64,000 nucleotides of DNA from Enoplosus armatus (taxonomy: Eukaryota > Chordata > Actinopteri > Centrarchiformes > Enoplosidae), in contig NC_092200.1 of assembly GCF_043641665.1 (NCBI RefSeq), positions 3,111,194 through 3,175,193 of the forward strand, read 5' to 3'. The position numbers were made by a program, and so were the translations under genes. Positions 1 to 13,789 of this stretch are shown here, in pieces (position 1 is the stretch's first letter; each line of letters opens with the position of its first letter). The notes beneath the pieces were generated by a model. The model did no database searches. It was not told where the DNA came from and saw nothing but the letters and a program-made list of their open reading frames with translations.

Positions 1-2210
1 GGCCCATCCATTACGCTACCTGTCTTCCAGAGGCAGCCAAGGCATGCCCTGCTTTCCCCTTATGAGGCAAATTGCGAGCGGTTGAATCTGGGGGTTAGGT
101 CCCTTCTTTCTCTTTTCCCTCATGCGTTGCAGTTTATAGCACTCCCCCACCCTCCAACTCACCCCTACCCCCTCCCTCTCCTGCCTCCACCTCCCATCCC
201 CCTGCCTCTGCCTACTTTGCTTGCAAAGGCCTGAGCTGATATGCATTATCGCTGGGCTTTTCGCTGAAAGCTAGTCACTTTGCATGTGTCCTCTGCCTGG
301 CTCAGCACGCGGAGGTGGGGGGGGGGAGGAAAGACTCCCGGGTCAACAGTGCGTGTGCTGATGGAGGCAGGTGAAAGTGAGATGGACTGTCAGGCTTCTT
401 AATCACGACCGTGGAGAAATAGTCTCTCAGACCACCACTCTCTCCTTTCTCTAAGCCGCAACTCTCGTGGCAGAAGCTCTGTTTCCCATCCAAATTTGCA
501 AAAATGACTGGATGATTTTTCCCTGCTTTTTCCTCTACCTCTCTCTAGTATGTCCCTTTTTATTTCCCTCCCCCAGCTCCCAGTGCACTCGACTTTATGA
601 ATTTACTTAATTGACGCTGGTGAGGAGCATGTGGGACTTTGAGCTATTGATTTGCTGTAGGCCTCAGCGTAGTTGGAAATACCAGTCGGTCTCTGGGGTA
701 GACTCATGAAGCTTTCTACCTCGAGTCCCCCAGCACTGGGAAGCCGGCCTATTCAATAGATTTCTTCATAATGTCACTGTAGAAAGCTAATGCTTTCACT
801 GTATGGAGGGCTCTGCCGTCCCTAAGGAGCGCTCGCCCCTTGACCACATTTGTCATACCCTGGAAGCCATATTGTACAGCTCCCTGCCCCGATAATTCTC
901 TTGACAAGGGACCACGACCAGGAGTAAGTCAGCTAAAGCTTTATTTTGCAACGTCAAAAAATGTCACAGCGGGTTAAGGACGCTATGGTGCCACATGTAG
1001 CCCAGTGGCTACGACAAAATGCCTGCCTCTTTACATTTGTACTGTAAGGGGGTGAAGCTGAAAGAAAGATGGACGAAGACTTTGCGATTTATGACAACTT
1101 GGATCTTATTCGTAGCACCGACCTTAGCTTTTATTGGCACCGGCTTAATTACTAAGATTAATAATGATGATAATATGGCAACATCGCTAAGAAGGCAGGC
1201 CCTCAGTTTAGCTGCACTAAATTGGAGGAGAAAAATGGTCTTCTGTCAACATCCATCACAATTTACAGACTGAAGTCTAGCCTGCCGTTTTATTTCAGGT
1301 GTGCTCACTTTTGGTTTTACCTCCAAATAAAGTTTATCTAAACCTTTTGGCTTGTTGCTCCGTCAGACTGCATTGTAGCAAAGAAATCTCAGCAAACCCA
1401 AGTTGGGATAAATCTGAATTTCCCTTTAAATAAATAGAAACTGGAGCGAGACTGTGTAACCATGACGGAGAAAGTGCCAAAGAAAGAAGGAGTGTGTTCA
1501 CTGTTTACAGCCGTCTTCCTTGAACACCAGTCGTCACCAGGTGATTGTTGAAAAAGAGCCACAGGTCTCGTCTTTCCCTGTTCGCTTTCTCAGGGAGCAC
1601 CATCGTCATAATGAAGGTGTGTAATAGAACATGACACCATAATTATATTCTCCCAGTTAAGAGGCAGTGTTTACAACAAGCACAAGGCTGCCTTTATTTT
1701 CTCCCTCCTTGCACACACTCACTCTCTCTTTGTCTCGCTCTCTCGCTCTGCCCCGTCTTTGCTTCGTATCATGTGCCATTTAATTGCATTAAAAAAAATG
1801 CTTGATGAAAAAATGAAAAAAGTAAATTGCTTTAAATTGCCTGTCACAGATTGTGTGGAGTCGCCATAGAGCAATAAGACTTGGGCATTGTGGTTGGTGT
1901 TGGGTAAGCAAGATTAATGTGTCTGTTGCCAATTTTCGAATGCCCCGTGATTCTACGCTCAAAGAATTGCCTGGGATAACATTTTGAATCAGGACAATTA
2001 GCTATTAAATGTATCTATTGGTTTTATCGAGCACAGGACCATGAGGATAGAGACGGGGACACAGAGAGTCACACAAATGCATTTGTCAATACATATTGGA
2101 TCTAGCCGGCTAATGGCCTTTCCAGTGCACACGTGCTGTTACACACAATGGGTTAGGGTGGCATTTTAGCCTAATCTAGACTTGGGAGTGACCTCTCAGA
2201 GTAGGCCGAC
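1..2210. other. Unique non-coding sequence
   Basis: No gene seen. 80-215 is pyrimidine-rich, 317-326 is a run of 10 G, and 1140-1180 is AT-rich with TAATAATGATGATAAT. Open frames here are short and unlike known proteins. Confidence 0.6.
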
Positions 2211-2487
2211 TCCTCTTCGCTCCTTCTCTGTCTTTCTTACCTTCTTCTACCTCTCCCATCTTCTCTTCCTGGTTTTTTTTTTCTCTCTCCCCCTAACGAG
2301 GGATATGAGCGACACGGCAAAGCACCCTATCGCGCCCGGTGAGCCGCAGACTTCCACAGCAACCCAGAAAGAGCCCCGGGGGTGCAATTAAAAGTGAGAG
2401 AGGAGAATGTCAGCCAGGGCGACGAGCAAGGGAGAAGAGAGAGGGTGAAGGAGGGAGGGGCGAGGGGGTAGAGGAGGAAGGTTGGGC
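2211..2487. other. Pyrimidine tract followed by purine tract
   Basis: About 2211-2297 is almost pure pyrimidine (CTTCTCTGTCTTTCTTACCT and onward). After about 100 mixed bases, 2391-2487 is strongly purine-rich (GGGAGAAGAGAGAGGGTGAA). The two could partly pair if single-stranded. No gene. Confidence 0.6.
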
Positions 2488-5400
2488 ACTGGTACCACAG
2501 GTAACGTGGTCATGTTACAATACTCGGAGGAGGCCCTTAAAGGCTGCTAATGTGTCGAGGTGTCAGCAGCAGGTTGTTCCACCATCTCTGCTCTCTTTGG
2601 CCTCCTTGCCTCATCTCAGACTCAGTTTGTTAAGAGGACTCAGACTCAGAGTAGGTGTCATTCACAGTCCATGTTATGCTGCTCGCTGGAGAAATTTACA
2701 GCTGAATCCCAAGTGTGAATTTGGAAACAGTGCGCTCGACCCAAATCTGGGGCTCTCCATTTGTCTTATTGCCCATGTGGGTTAGTGGTTCACAACCGAG
2801 TTCCCACTGGCGAATTATCAAAAGACTTGGTGGCTGGATGAACTTTTGCTCTCCAAATGTATAAAAACAAGCATCGTGTGTCCCTTTTCCTTGCAGCAAA
2901 ATGGACACAGATGCGACCAAACTGAAAAAAAAATTCCCTCAGAACCCTGTCAATATATATTGATCTTTTGTTTAGCTGAGAAACACCGTCTAGACACACT
3001 GCCGCATTGTCTTGAAAATAACTTCACCCCACTCCAATCTGACGTACAGATGCACACGCCTCACAGATTAAGGCAAGGAAATTGATAACTAAAAGGAGAT
3101 TTCAGACAGATGGGAGATATTACCACAAAGGAAAATACAAAATGTCTACGGATTGAGGAGGGTAAAATCATCATCATAAAATGCCGGCGAATAAACAGTT
3201 GAAAATCCCCAGTGAAATTGGAATGCAAAGCTGAACTGAAATTCCTGACTGAATGTTAGCACTGTAGTGCAAAACACCAGAGTCCTCTAGTCGAAATTAG
3301 GATTCACCCTGCAAGACTGGAATAGCACCAAGATTTAGTTAACGGTTCTCTAAGTCCCCTTTCTGCTTCTAAATAGCACATTAAGTTTCACTCCAAGACC
3401 TGGAGTTTCAACTTACTCTCAACAATATGATATGAGGGATGTTATTGGATGTATATCTGCAAACTGCTATCACATGTGAGGAAATATTGAGGAATTACAT
3501 TTCAGGCAACAGCGACAAAAAGGACACATGGCTTTGGTATGAAACCCTCAAAACTGTGGACTATGTGTTTAATCCGGGTCCTGATCATACAGGACAGGGA
3601 TGTGAGACTGTACCTTTGACAGGATGACAGTAATCCGAACAAATTAGCTCATACTATCCCTGTCAGAGGCAGGGGTGTGCCCACAGCATTCATCCCAGTG
3701 CACCGCTCCAGAGCTCACTGCAAACACATTACCTTGCCTCGCTGCCCAAATGCATACCAAATAACCCATATAAATCATACAATCTGGGCCAACTCAATGA
3801 GAGCCCCCTATTTTCCCTGTTTTCTAGTTATTTCCACCGTGCCATCATTCAGCAGAGCTCGCATCACTCAGTCCGAAGCTCTCACAACCGTCGTCGGAGT
3901 GGCCCAGTTTAGAACCCGCAGAGGGCTCCTGAAGTAACCCTTCCTCTAGTGCACTTGATTTTATGTCTCCACGGTCTGGACTAAATTGTGGGTTGCCAGC
4001 TCTCCGCACACAGCTCTGTCTTTCAGCTCACTCCCTTTTCTTTCTCCCTGTTGTCACTTCGACAAAAACAAAGATGAGCTTCTGTGAACCTGCACCAGTG
4101 TTTATGGCTGTGTTTACCATCGAGCGACACGGCAGTTGAAGAGGACTCTCTCAGCACATTATTTTAAAGGCTCCCTCCTCTCTAAAGTCGCTGCAGATTC
4201 TCTTAGTATATTAGGGCAGCATCATTTTGCTCCAACTCTAGTGCCAAATAATGACTTTCAGCCCTGAAACATGGTTTTGAACTGTGTCATCATAAACAAC
4301 AAAGACTCTCACTTTTTAGCACGCAGTTTCTGATTCCACTTCTCAGAATTAATTGACTAAATGGGAGCTTAAAGTCATTATCTCCCCTCGCCAGTTCTCC
4401 AATCCTGCGCTAGGGGCTAATAAATGGAGGTTTGATTTCGCTAAATGTCCTCTCGCGAAGATTAATAACGCCTAGTACCCTGGTGGCAAACAGATGTGGT
4501 CATCCTTGCTCGACAGCAGAACAAATGGGCACAAGACATCCGCGCATACAAAGAGCATAGAAATAATAGCTTAATGGCATTCATCCGGCGACACGTTAGC
4601 AGATGAGACATCCTCGGTTGTTTGCTTTCCTGTGTGTTCACCAGAGCACATGTTTTGTCACCAGCGGCCATGTGGTCTAACACAGCTCTCTTCTGAGGGA
4701 CTGACAATGGCAGAGGGGGGAGGGATGGGAGGAGGGAGGAGGCTCAATGGAGGGGTCTGCTGGCTTCCTGCTTCCCTCACTGTGGCCTTTGTGGTAATAC
4801 ACTGGTGGTTATGGGAGCCTCCGTCTCTATGCAAATCAGCGTTTGCTTCCCAAGTGTTTGTGTGTGCCATGTGCAGTCAAGTGCAAGCGTTCGTTTTACT
4901 GTATATTTAGCCCTGCACTGTCTGGAGCAAAAGGCCAGAGCTGCATCAATGAAGGAACAATACATTAAATCGGGTAATTAAAAGCTGTTATTTCTATATC
5001 AATAATGCTGTTTACCTCTTAATAATACTGCCCTACCAGGATATGAGATCACGCTGCAGCTGTTGCTTTTAAATGAATAGTGCATCTCTGGAAGCAGATG
5101 CATTGATTGGACTACATAAAGGTCAAATTTGGTGCAGTGAATTGAAAATCAGTGAAGGAGTTGTGTTCCCACGTTTGTCTCGGCCTCCCCGTCGTGACAA
5201 TTACATGAGAGGGAACGACGTGGAAGCACATTTCCATTCAGGCGTATATCGACTGTAACAGCGGGTCAACAGCAAGACGGCTACAAACACAATTGTCACA
5301 CAACACTAAATAATACATGGAGCTAAAACAAAGACATCACACACCTAAAATATGGCCCTAATAAAAGGCTGCGCAGGGAAAATGTGTTTCCCCCTCGACT

Positions 5401-6846
5401 AAGAGTAATGACCTTTCCTAGAAGCCCACCATAAAATAACACAGCGACAGTTGGGAGCACCTGTTTTTACATTATTAATAGTGGAGACTTCACACACACT
5501 CAAAAGCCAGAGACGTGCGCTGATACTTTGGCTTTTGACTGTTCTTAAATTGGGTAAAATTCTCCCAAACTGCACCCAACTAAAACCACTGAGGCATTCG
5601 AGTGTTAAGAAAGCCATTTGTCACAGGCAGGACTTCTGCCAGGGCATCAGCCCAGCCTTGGGATAAAAAAACAAATGAAAATAATACGAATTGTATGAAT
5701 ACCATTCATGAATAAGCCACACAATTTGCGATGGCATCTGAATTCAAATGCCTTGTATAAATACATATTCTGTTAGCAATGCTCCTCAAAAAATGATATT
5801 TGCCAGCTTTTCATTTGTTGCGTTTTGAATATGTACTGCACTATCGCTGCTAAAATAAGGGTCTTTCTGCACTGTTCTCAATCCAATCACGTCAAAAGAG
5901 ATTCAGGCGTCCTCTGAGATGAACAACAGACGGCCATGATCTCCTCTGACCTTAACTGTGACTCATGTTTATTTACCTCAGCTAGTTATCCCTGAGGGAC
6001 AGCGGCCTCATCACTGAAATGAGCGCTGTGATGGGTTGTTTTTTTTATTGCCACTCCTGGGAACGGACATCTCTAATGAACAAAGAAGCCTGATTGATCC
6101 AAGTTAGCATTTGATTCCCGAGCACTGCCGTGACACACGATTCAATATGCTGGCATGCCAGTGGAGTACCCCTTGAACTTTGCTGTACATACATCTTTAA
6201 TCACACTCACCTGTTCTTGTGGCCGGTGAGACTTCCAGCTTATTTGTAATTACCAAGCTCCTTGGGGGGTGGGTTGGCTGAACAACAGGCCCGGCCATAG
6301 GTCACGGAGAGACACTGTAACTGGCCATATGGGCTCCGGGGCCCAGGGGCAGAGAGTGGGTGGACGCCGGCATTAGCGCCGGGAAGTTACCAGAATGGTC
6401 GGAGCAGGAGATTGAATTATTTGGAGACAGGAGACAGCCTTATCGAGCAGCGGCCACATTGCACTGACGTTTTCACCCCAGTTTCTATTTCCCATTTCAC
6501 ACCTGGACTATTGCCAGATAGGATATGTTCAGCCACCTCGTTTTACCCCCAGATTCACAATCGCCGGCTACCAGTCAAAAGAGGGTATAGTGCGTTATCT
6601 ATCACCACCTTACCACCCGCGGCACCCTCCCCTCTGTCGCTGAACCCTCTCCTTTCTCCCCCCTCCCTCCAATGTTGTCACCAGCGCGGCAACACAGCAC
6701 GGTGTTATTACAGATAAACAATCAATACTGCATTAACGTGTCCACGGAGGCTACCTGGAGTTAAACAGGCAGACGAGGAAAATAATTCAACCCAATGTCA
6801 TGGGCGGACTTCAAGCAACTAATCTTGCTCATGAACTGGCAAACCG
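2488..6846. other. Unique non-coding sequence
   Basis: No gene and no repeat family recognised. AT-rich, TAAT-rich patches at 4330-4480 and 4960-5060 have the texture of regulatory DNA. Confidence 0.55.
5680..5890. other. Candidate conserved non-coding element
   Basis: An AT-rich, non-repetitive stretch with TGAATACCATTCA (inverted repeat, 5696-5708) and several ATTTG and AAATG words. It has the look of vertebrate developmental enhancers, but nothing in the sequence alone proves conservation. Confidence 0.2.

Positions 6847-6896
<50 letters not shown>
6847..6896. repeat. (AT)n microsatellite
   Basis: An almost uninterrupted AT dinucleotide run, with a pure core at about 6858-6890. It can extrude as a cruciform and is likely length-variable. 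Confidence 0.97.
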
Positions 6897-6897
<1 letters not shown>

Positions 6898-7649
6898 AAA
6901 TTCAGTCCACTTTCTTTCATTATCCTCAGCCATCAACACCTTTGTGTTTGAGGTCACCAGATACATTTCTTTTCCTTCCTCTCCTCACTGGTCACAGAAT
7001 GAAACCCCACTGCATTAAAGAAGTAATACCCTACTTTATAGCAAAGGTGACCATGGATATTGGAGAGCAGGGACCCATACGATCGATTTGGAGCGAGGAA
7101 TGGAAATTTTAACATGATTCCCAGCCAGGCATTTTAACTCGGGAGTATTGGACCCTCTCTTTTGATGACTGCTTCCAATCCAACTTACTGCTCCATTTCA
7201 AAAATCTGATGACGTCTTTATTTAAGGAAAGGGCAGTGAGTGAGTCAAACCCTGGTGCCCTGCTGATGGCTGTGTGGTCCTATTCCTCTTTGCAAAGCTT
7301 GTATGCAGCGAATTTGCATCTACATTCCCAGTGCTGCCATTGAAAAAGAGGCTTTTTGTTTAGAACCTCTGTGAAAAAATGAAAACAAAGGCGTTCTTAT
7401 GAGGAGGCCCAACAAATAGTCCCTGCCCCTCCCTCTCCCAGACTGGAATTAAATACCCCTCATTCCATCCTCATTCATTAGCCCCCACGCCCACAACCCT
7501 AACGCCGTACAGGGGGTATGAAACACCTCGCGCACACGCACACACAAAATAAAAGAGTTGGACTTGGCTGAATGATTGCGGAGACTGTTTACTAATACTG
7601 CTGCTCACTCTGCTTTATTACAGAGTGCCAGGCTTTCCATTACTGCAAA

Positions 7650-7770
7650 GGGAGAGAGAAAGGGGGGAAGAAGCCGGAGGAGGGGGGGGGGGGGGAGTGG
7701 ACAGAACAGAAAGAAGAGAGAGGGAGAGAGACTGCCAATGTCAGATTAAAAGAAGAAGAAGAAGAAAAAA
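7650..7770. repeat. Polypurine tract with G14 and (GAA)n
   Basis: Purine-rich sequence containing a run of 14 G (7682-7695), GAGAGAGGGAGAGAGA, then AGAAGAAGAAGAAGAA (7751-7766). Confidence 0.9.
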
Positions 7771-8413
7771 AGAATGGCTCAGTTGATTTACACCTTCATT
7801 ACTCTCCCCTAACTCTGCTTATTGCAAATCATGATGCTGCTTTATGAGCTGAATCCTCTATTACGACAAGGCCGGGAAGACAGTGCTTTAGTCCATAAAG
7901 CAACCGTACAGTAACCGCCACCCGGCAGCGCCCGATCCACTCATCCTACCACCCAGCTGCCAGAGGGGAAGGGAAGCAAGGCGGAAACCGAGCCGCTGCC
8001 GAAACCTGTTCCAGCGCACAAACCCTGAGCTCGCTGGTTTGCTCGCTGGCTGTCCCCGTCCTGGCCTTATGCCCGCGGACAACACACCCAGACTTCTCTG
8101 AGCCAGATGCCAAGGAAGCATGACTTAGTGAGTGCGCAGCTCTGTGGCTGCGTTGAGAAGGAACACACAGCGAGTGTTTAATGTTAAGTATGCGGTGCCA
8201 TATTTAAGTCAACAAACATGTAAGGCACTGGAGGTGTGCGTTTACCATCTCCCCACCACCAAGCTCTTCAAGTAAACACATCAGTAGCATCTCAGCTTCT
8301 GGGGGAACATGTGTGTATTTAGATAGACAACAGAATGTATTTTCTTTTACTTTTATTTATTGAACAAAGGGGAGGTTGCACTCTTTCTTGCAATGACTAC
8401 ATTTGTGTCTGTA

Positions 8414-8437
8414 TGTGTGTGTGTGTGTGTGTGTGTG
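8414..8437. repeat. (GT)n microsatellite
   Basis: Twelve uninterrupted GT units. Confidence 0.97.
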
Positions 8438-8779
8438 GCAAGCAGGTCCAAGAAGAAACGGTCGAGGAGGCCGGGTGCAGGACCTAATAAATCAGCAGAT
8501 AGGTTGAGGCGTGCAGGTGAGCCGGGTGTCAGTGTGCTGATGTAAACAGGGCGCGGGTGTACGAGACACTGGATGGAGGTTTGTTATGTGTGTGTAACGC
8601 GCTGCTCTGGCCTGGCCTGTCTGACTCCCATCTGGAACAGGGTTGACAGAAAAGTTGACAGATGCTTCACCAACGTCCATTATTTATGAGACTGAGGAGA
8701 TCCACACTGCATTTCACAAGCGTCTGCTTCTGCTGCTGTAGGTCGAGTTCTGACATTGTATTCTGTGTGTGTGTCCACG

Positions 8780-8782
<3 letters not shown>

Positions 8783-8820
<38 letters not shown>
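8783..8820. repeat. (CA)n microsatellite
   Basis: Nineteen CA units, preceded by TGTGTGTGTGTCC (8764-8776), so a short inverted TG/CA hairpin is possible. Confidence 0.97.
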
Positions 8821-8822
<2 letters not shown>

Positions 8823-10583
8823 CCACTTGCTTTGCACGTGTTTGTGGTGGAGGCTGATGAGTGGGTAGTTCAATGTAAAGGTCCATCTTTATTGCATGTT
8901 TGCACAAATGCACAAGTGTTTGCTAACGTATTTGTGTTGGTACAGTCGTCCTGGTGTACACCAGACTCAAGTAACCACTCCACCTGCCTCTTTGAGTCTC
9001 ACCCTTGACCTCTGGAGTGTCACTAAATCCCTGCTATACAGGCAGCCCTCCAGCTCCTGCATGGAGGACCTTACACCAGCAGACTCCAGCTCTCTTAAAA
9101 CCCACTTAGAGGCTTACAGCTGGGAGTCCCGACCATCGGATTGAATTAAGGCTATGATTAATTGAATCTAGTGGTGAGTAACTTGAGTGACTGATGTCTC
9201 GTAGGACCAAAGGTCTAGACACAATGCTTCAGAATAAAGCTATATTCATTTATTCAGTGACATCACAGGCAGTTTCGGTGTGCCTCAGGCACGGATGGTT
9301 GCCTCTAATATTATTGCTTGGAGTGCTGCTTTAAGCCCAACACCACCGCCAGCGCTGCTGCTGCTATGCACGCCAATGTTAATAAGAGGCACAATATAAT
9401 TAATACAAATGGAATGTTTAATGCAATTTTTCCATTTCAAAGAAATTCCCCCGGCATCTTTCCCAACAATGAATTCAACTCTCTTGCATTGTCCTCAGGC
9501 AAACAATAACCCAAGTTTGGCATTACCTTCATTAGATCAAACTCAATTATTGCAGAGCGCTTGCAGCTCCTACAGCACAGGGGTGGACTCTGAGGCTGCC
9601 TGCTCCAGCAACTTGAAGGTCCTCTGGCAGGTCCTGCCCCATTTGTCTTTGATGGACAGCGACGTCAAACAGTAATTGGAGGCCTGTGAGACCCGTACAC
9701 ATCCGTTTGTCAGTTATTCATGTCAAAGCACAGTGTGCAGCTGTTGGGGTTCTCAAAGAATGACCTTTTCTCAAAGGGGACAGGTTTCCCCTACTGTCTG
9801 AGAGACGCCCTGGGTATTATTCAGTCCAATACAGTAGTGTGCTGTTATTACTGCGTGTCCCATGTTGCTGCAGAAAGCTTGTATTGTGTCCTTCCCTGAG
9901 GAATATACAGTCCCAGAATGGTACGCACGCTTTGATTCGGCAGGTAGTTTGCGCGGAGGTCTTTCTATTTCTCTCGTTCACAATGAACCATCCTAATGTT
10001 TTGAGAAGTAGCAGAACAATGGCAGAAACCTCTCTTTTTCACTCTGGGGATTGAAAGTAAATAGGACCTTTGCTGACGTGTTTGCCTGTTCATTTACAGC
10101 ACCTCAGAATACAGCTTGCGCATTGTACCTCTGCGGGGAAAAAAAAGAAAAGAAAAAACTCACAAAGGCGTTCTGCAGGACAATGGCGCAGCGGAGGAAA
10201 GGGGTGCACAATGGAGTCCAGATATCATTCACAACATAGACAGGAGACCATTATCCACAGAAGGCGGGGCCCATCTGAAGGTGACAGGTTTGGGAGACAG
10301 AGGAATTGTGCACACGGCGCTGCCACCAAGACAACAGTCTCCCTGAAGCCTAACCTATAAGGACAGGTTTTTGCAGCGCCAATGCCCGCTGGGTTGAGGT
10401 GTTACACGTCATCTGCAATAACCTGGATCATTACTCCTGGAGGCTGTTAGAGGGGAAAATCACATCACTCTGCTTTCACCACTGCCAAGAAAAATTGACA
10501 CGCTAAAAGTCACACACAATGACGCACGTCAATATGCACGTGCATGCACAGACAACAGCCTCACCCTGCTCTCTCACACTTAC

Positions 10584-10600
10584 AAACAAACAAACAAACG
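10584..10600. repeat. (ACAA)n short run
   Basis: Four ACAA units. Confidence 0.85.
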
Positions 10601-11559
10601 CATGTAATTGCACACCCGCGATCTATCACATACTGTCAGTGGCGTCTGGGGGGTTACCATACCAAGTGGCATCCTGAAGCTGACAGCTCTCACTGCGGCT
10701 GCCTTGCAGGGGTAAAGTAAGCATCATTATCGCCTTCTCTCGCCATACGTCTCTCTACTTGGAACACGCATAACGCTCTTTCAAAGCCTCCCTTCTTTTA
10801 TCCACCGCCCGACCCTTTCACTTCACTGCCTTCTCTGTCTTCATTGTACTCCAGTCAGGCGCTAATGCTCCTTGTCCTGTGGCTGGACTCTCTGATCTCC
10901 TATTACCCTCTCGTCATCCAACAGTCAATATTATCCCCCCCGTCCTGACCAATCCTCCCCTCTCCTTTCCTTTGCTTTCACAAAAGTCTCAAAAGTCAGA
11001 CAGACAATGTTGCCCCCCTTCACCCACCCCCTCCACTCCTTCATGCACTTGCTCGTCTTCCATACACTTATTAACTGGCTGTCATGTTCAGCAGCCTTCC
11101 CCCAGACAGTATTTAGCGTTCCTCAGTCCACTTACTGCAGCCAGAGTTAAGCCTCTGGGCTTTGCACAGACAGGAATCCAACTAGAGGGGAAAGGCAGGA
11201 CCTGCGGACATGATCTGTCTGCTGCACTCACTCGCACTCTTCCTCCTGCACCAGCTACCTCAAGGCAGGGCTCAAACACACACACATCACACAATACATT
11301 ACCTGCAGGATGTTTTCTTTTTCCTGTAGGACAACGTGCAGTAGTAGAGTAGCAGATGATCAGTTTTTGAATTTAGGAATGGAGGAGGACATTTGGACAG
11401 AATTCCCCATTTTAAAAGTCACAATGAATTGAGAGTTTTTTTTAACTTTTACACCTCAAAGATTTGACACTTTGCCCACAAGGCATGAAAACTGTGTAGA
11501 AAGATGCTCTGAAGATTTAAGTTTGACAAAAACTTAAAAGGTAAATCAGTGGGTTCATT

Positions 11560-11898
11560 TTTACCTCTGGCGGGGAAGTTGTATTAACCCCCGTTGGTTA
11601 ATCTGTATGTCAGCAGCGTGTCTGAAAAACTCATGAACACATTTCCGTGAAATTTGGTGGAGAGATCAGCCTCCAGCCAAGGAACAGTTGATTAGATTTT
11701 GATAGTGATCTGGATCTGTGATTTCCACTATTAGATGATTATTGTTTTTCCCCTCACATATTGGATATAGAGATTTAATTCCAAATCCAATCCAAACCCT
11801 AACGGTACACTCGCATGGGTCAAGAAATCGATTTCACCTCAAATTTAAGAAATAAGCAATGTTCAGCGTCCTTGAAGGTGGCTTCCTTCTAGTTTTTG
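11560..11898. repeat. Diverged interspersed repeat of unknown class
   Basis: ACCTCTGGCGGGGAAGTTGT at the left, ACACATTTCCGTGAAATTTG then GTGGAGAGATCAGCC in the middle, ATCTGGATCTGTGATTTCCA, and GAAGGTGGCTTCCTTCTAGT at the right. This is the layout of a common fish repeat that I know as widespread but cannot name. No terminal repeats or coding frame are visible. Confidence 0.5.
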
Positions 11899-12490
11899 CT
11901 CATATTTTAGATGACACCCAAACAGAATTCGACTGCCGGGCTCAACTCGGCATTGTGTTGTAGCTACAATACTGGATTTGTCATCTGCCCCTTCCTTCTC
12001 CACCCTCCCCTTCCCAGGGCAAGTAGTGTAAGAAACGAGACGTGGCTGGTGGATATACTTTCATGCCCCTGCTTTACCAGTGTCATTTCTGCAACTCTGA
12101 AATTGTGCCATGGTCTACAGGGTTTTGTTGTAAATCACTATCTCCCACTGTCAGACTGCAGTCTGCTGTACACTATGGATGCCTGGCTTTCTGCTGCCTC
12201 CTGGGTGACTAATATATCTTGTTAAATTGTGCTGAGAAGCGTGCGGAGAACTGTACACCTTCCTTCTTTGTACTGTGTTTGTTTGCTTGCATTTGTGCCT
12301 GTGTGTGTTTGTGTGTGCCTACTTCAAAATGTGTGCTGGTCTGTGTCGGTGCGTCTGTGTCTACGTGTCTGCATTTCGTGACTGAATAGGTAGGTGGGGA
12401 TGTTACTTTTGCAAATATGTTCACTAAACTCCACAAGTCTGTCAGGCTTTGTTGGTAATTCAGTTAGATTGCTATTCGGCCAGCTTCCGC

Positions 12491-12512
12491 TCACCACCAC
12501 CACCACCACCAC
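12491..12512. repeat. (CAC)n trinucleotide run
   Basis: Seven CAC/CCA units; not in a supported gene. Confidence 0.95.
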
Positions 12513-13494
12513 AGTATCGGAGTTGTGAAGCTATCTCTCAGCCACTTCATAATTAGAAAAGCTGTGGAGCCAAGCCACAGTTTGAGGGGGAAGAGGGAGA
12601 AAAAAAATGTTGGCAGACTGCATTATTCAACATTGGCAGCAATTTACTCTGTCTCCCACCCCAAAGACATGAATCTAAGTGATTTCATAGTCACATCCGT
12701 CCTAATGTGCCATACTGTACAAAGCTGGACTCTTCTCTTATCACCAGCTCTTAAGCCATGCACTGTATGCTATCAGCTTCATCCAGAACTGTATATATAC
12801 ACAGCGCACACACACCGTATCTCTGTCCAGACACTTTGAAAATAGATTCATGTGTATATTTCTGTGTAATTGGTGTCCTCCTGCACGAAGCAGGGAGAGG
12901 TAATTACCCATTGTTAAGCGAGGTGTAAATTGTCTGATCCATGTGTATTTATCTTCTCAGCACACGGAGAGTAAAACAGGCCTTTTTGGGGATTTAGGCA
13001 GACTCTACAGTGACATTTTACTCTCCTGGCCACCGTCCAGCTCTCAAATCCCTTTTGCTGAAACCCGTCGAGAAACAGCCTTGCCGTGGCTTAAGCGTAT
13101 TTCGTCTAATTCTAAAAAGTCTTTCTTAGTCATAGCAAATTCAATCTGGGACTAGGGCTGACCTCCAGAGAGAAGGTGACACCTTCCCCTGCCAATAGTG
13201 TATTTAACAAGAAACAGACATCACATTTTCTTCCTGTGTGTTGGTGGGTGAGAAATACGTCTTTCCTTATTTTGGTTTCAGTGCAATTATGGTTGTGACT
13301 CCTCCGTAAATAGGCGTCTCTGAAGGGAATCTGTCTCATTAGTAAGGAGCAGTTATTAAGTTGCCATTGTGCCTGCAGAAAATTTGTACTAATGGTCTCA
13401 AGAAGCCTCGAGAAATAAAAGACAATGTCATGGTAGGGGGAAAAAAAGTCAAATCTGCCATTCTTTCTAAAGTGTCTAGACAAGTCGGTCCTGT

Positions 13495-13506
13495 ACAGCA
13501 GGGGGC
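13495..13506 (+). promoter_or_regulatory. CTCF-like site
   Basis: ACAGCAGGGGGC fits the CTCF core CCASYAGRKGGC at all but the first position. It lies just left of the CpG-rich zone. It rests on a single short motif. Confidence 0.25.
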
Positions 13507-13516
13507 ATTGTTCTGG

Positions 13517-13559
13517 AGAAAGAAAAGAAAAGACAAGAAAAGAGAAGAGAAGAGAGAAG
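13517..13559. repeat. GAAAA/GAGAA purine run
   Basis: An imperfect pentamer run of GAAAA, GACAA and GAGAA units, just right of the CTCF-like site at 13495. Confidence 0.9.
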
Positions 13560-13789
13560 CCCAGTTGGCTGGCACTGAAAGAAACAACTCCAGATAAATA
13601 TTTGGCACAAGAAAATCTTAGGAGGAATCCCGGAGCACTCGCAGTACAAACAACGTCATGATTTATTATCACATCATACAGAGCGTGACTAATGCACTCA
13701 AACAATCAAGGTGCATCTAGTGAACTACAATGCCCAGGGGTGCTCTCTGCCACCGACTTCAAACATTCGTAAACGAAGCACACATACAT

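Larger units (their letters stand above)
6897..11559. other. Unique non-coding sequence with microsatellites
   Basis: Apart from the simple repeats listed separately, nothing is recognised. 9360-9490 is AT-rich with TATAATTAATACAAATGG and could be regulatory. Confidence 0.55.
11899..13789. other. Unique non-coding sequence
   Basis: It holds the longest open frame of the window (minus, 13705-13130, 191 codons). Its protein is compositionally biased and unlike any family, and the purine run at 13517-13559 helps keep the minus frame open. I do not call it a gene. Confidence 0.55.

Noticed and set aside
8662..8913. Overlapping open frames rich in Cys-Val or Thr-His
   Set aside because: They are translations of the (CA)n/(TG)n microsatellite.
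13130..13705. Longest open frame, minus strand, 191 codons
   Set aside because: No domain or family resemblance, biased composition, no splice or promoter support; the purine run at 13517-13559 removes stop codons on the minus strand.
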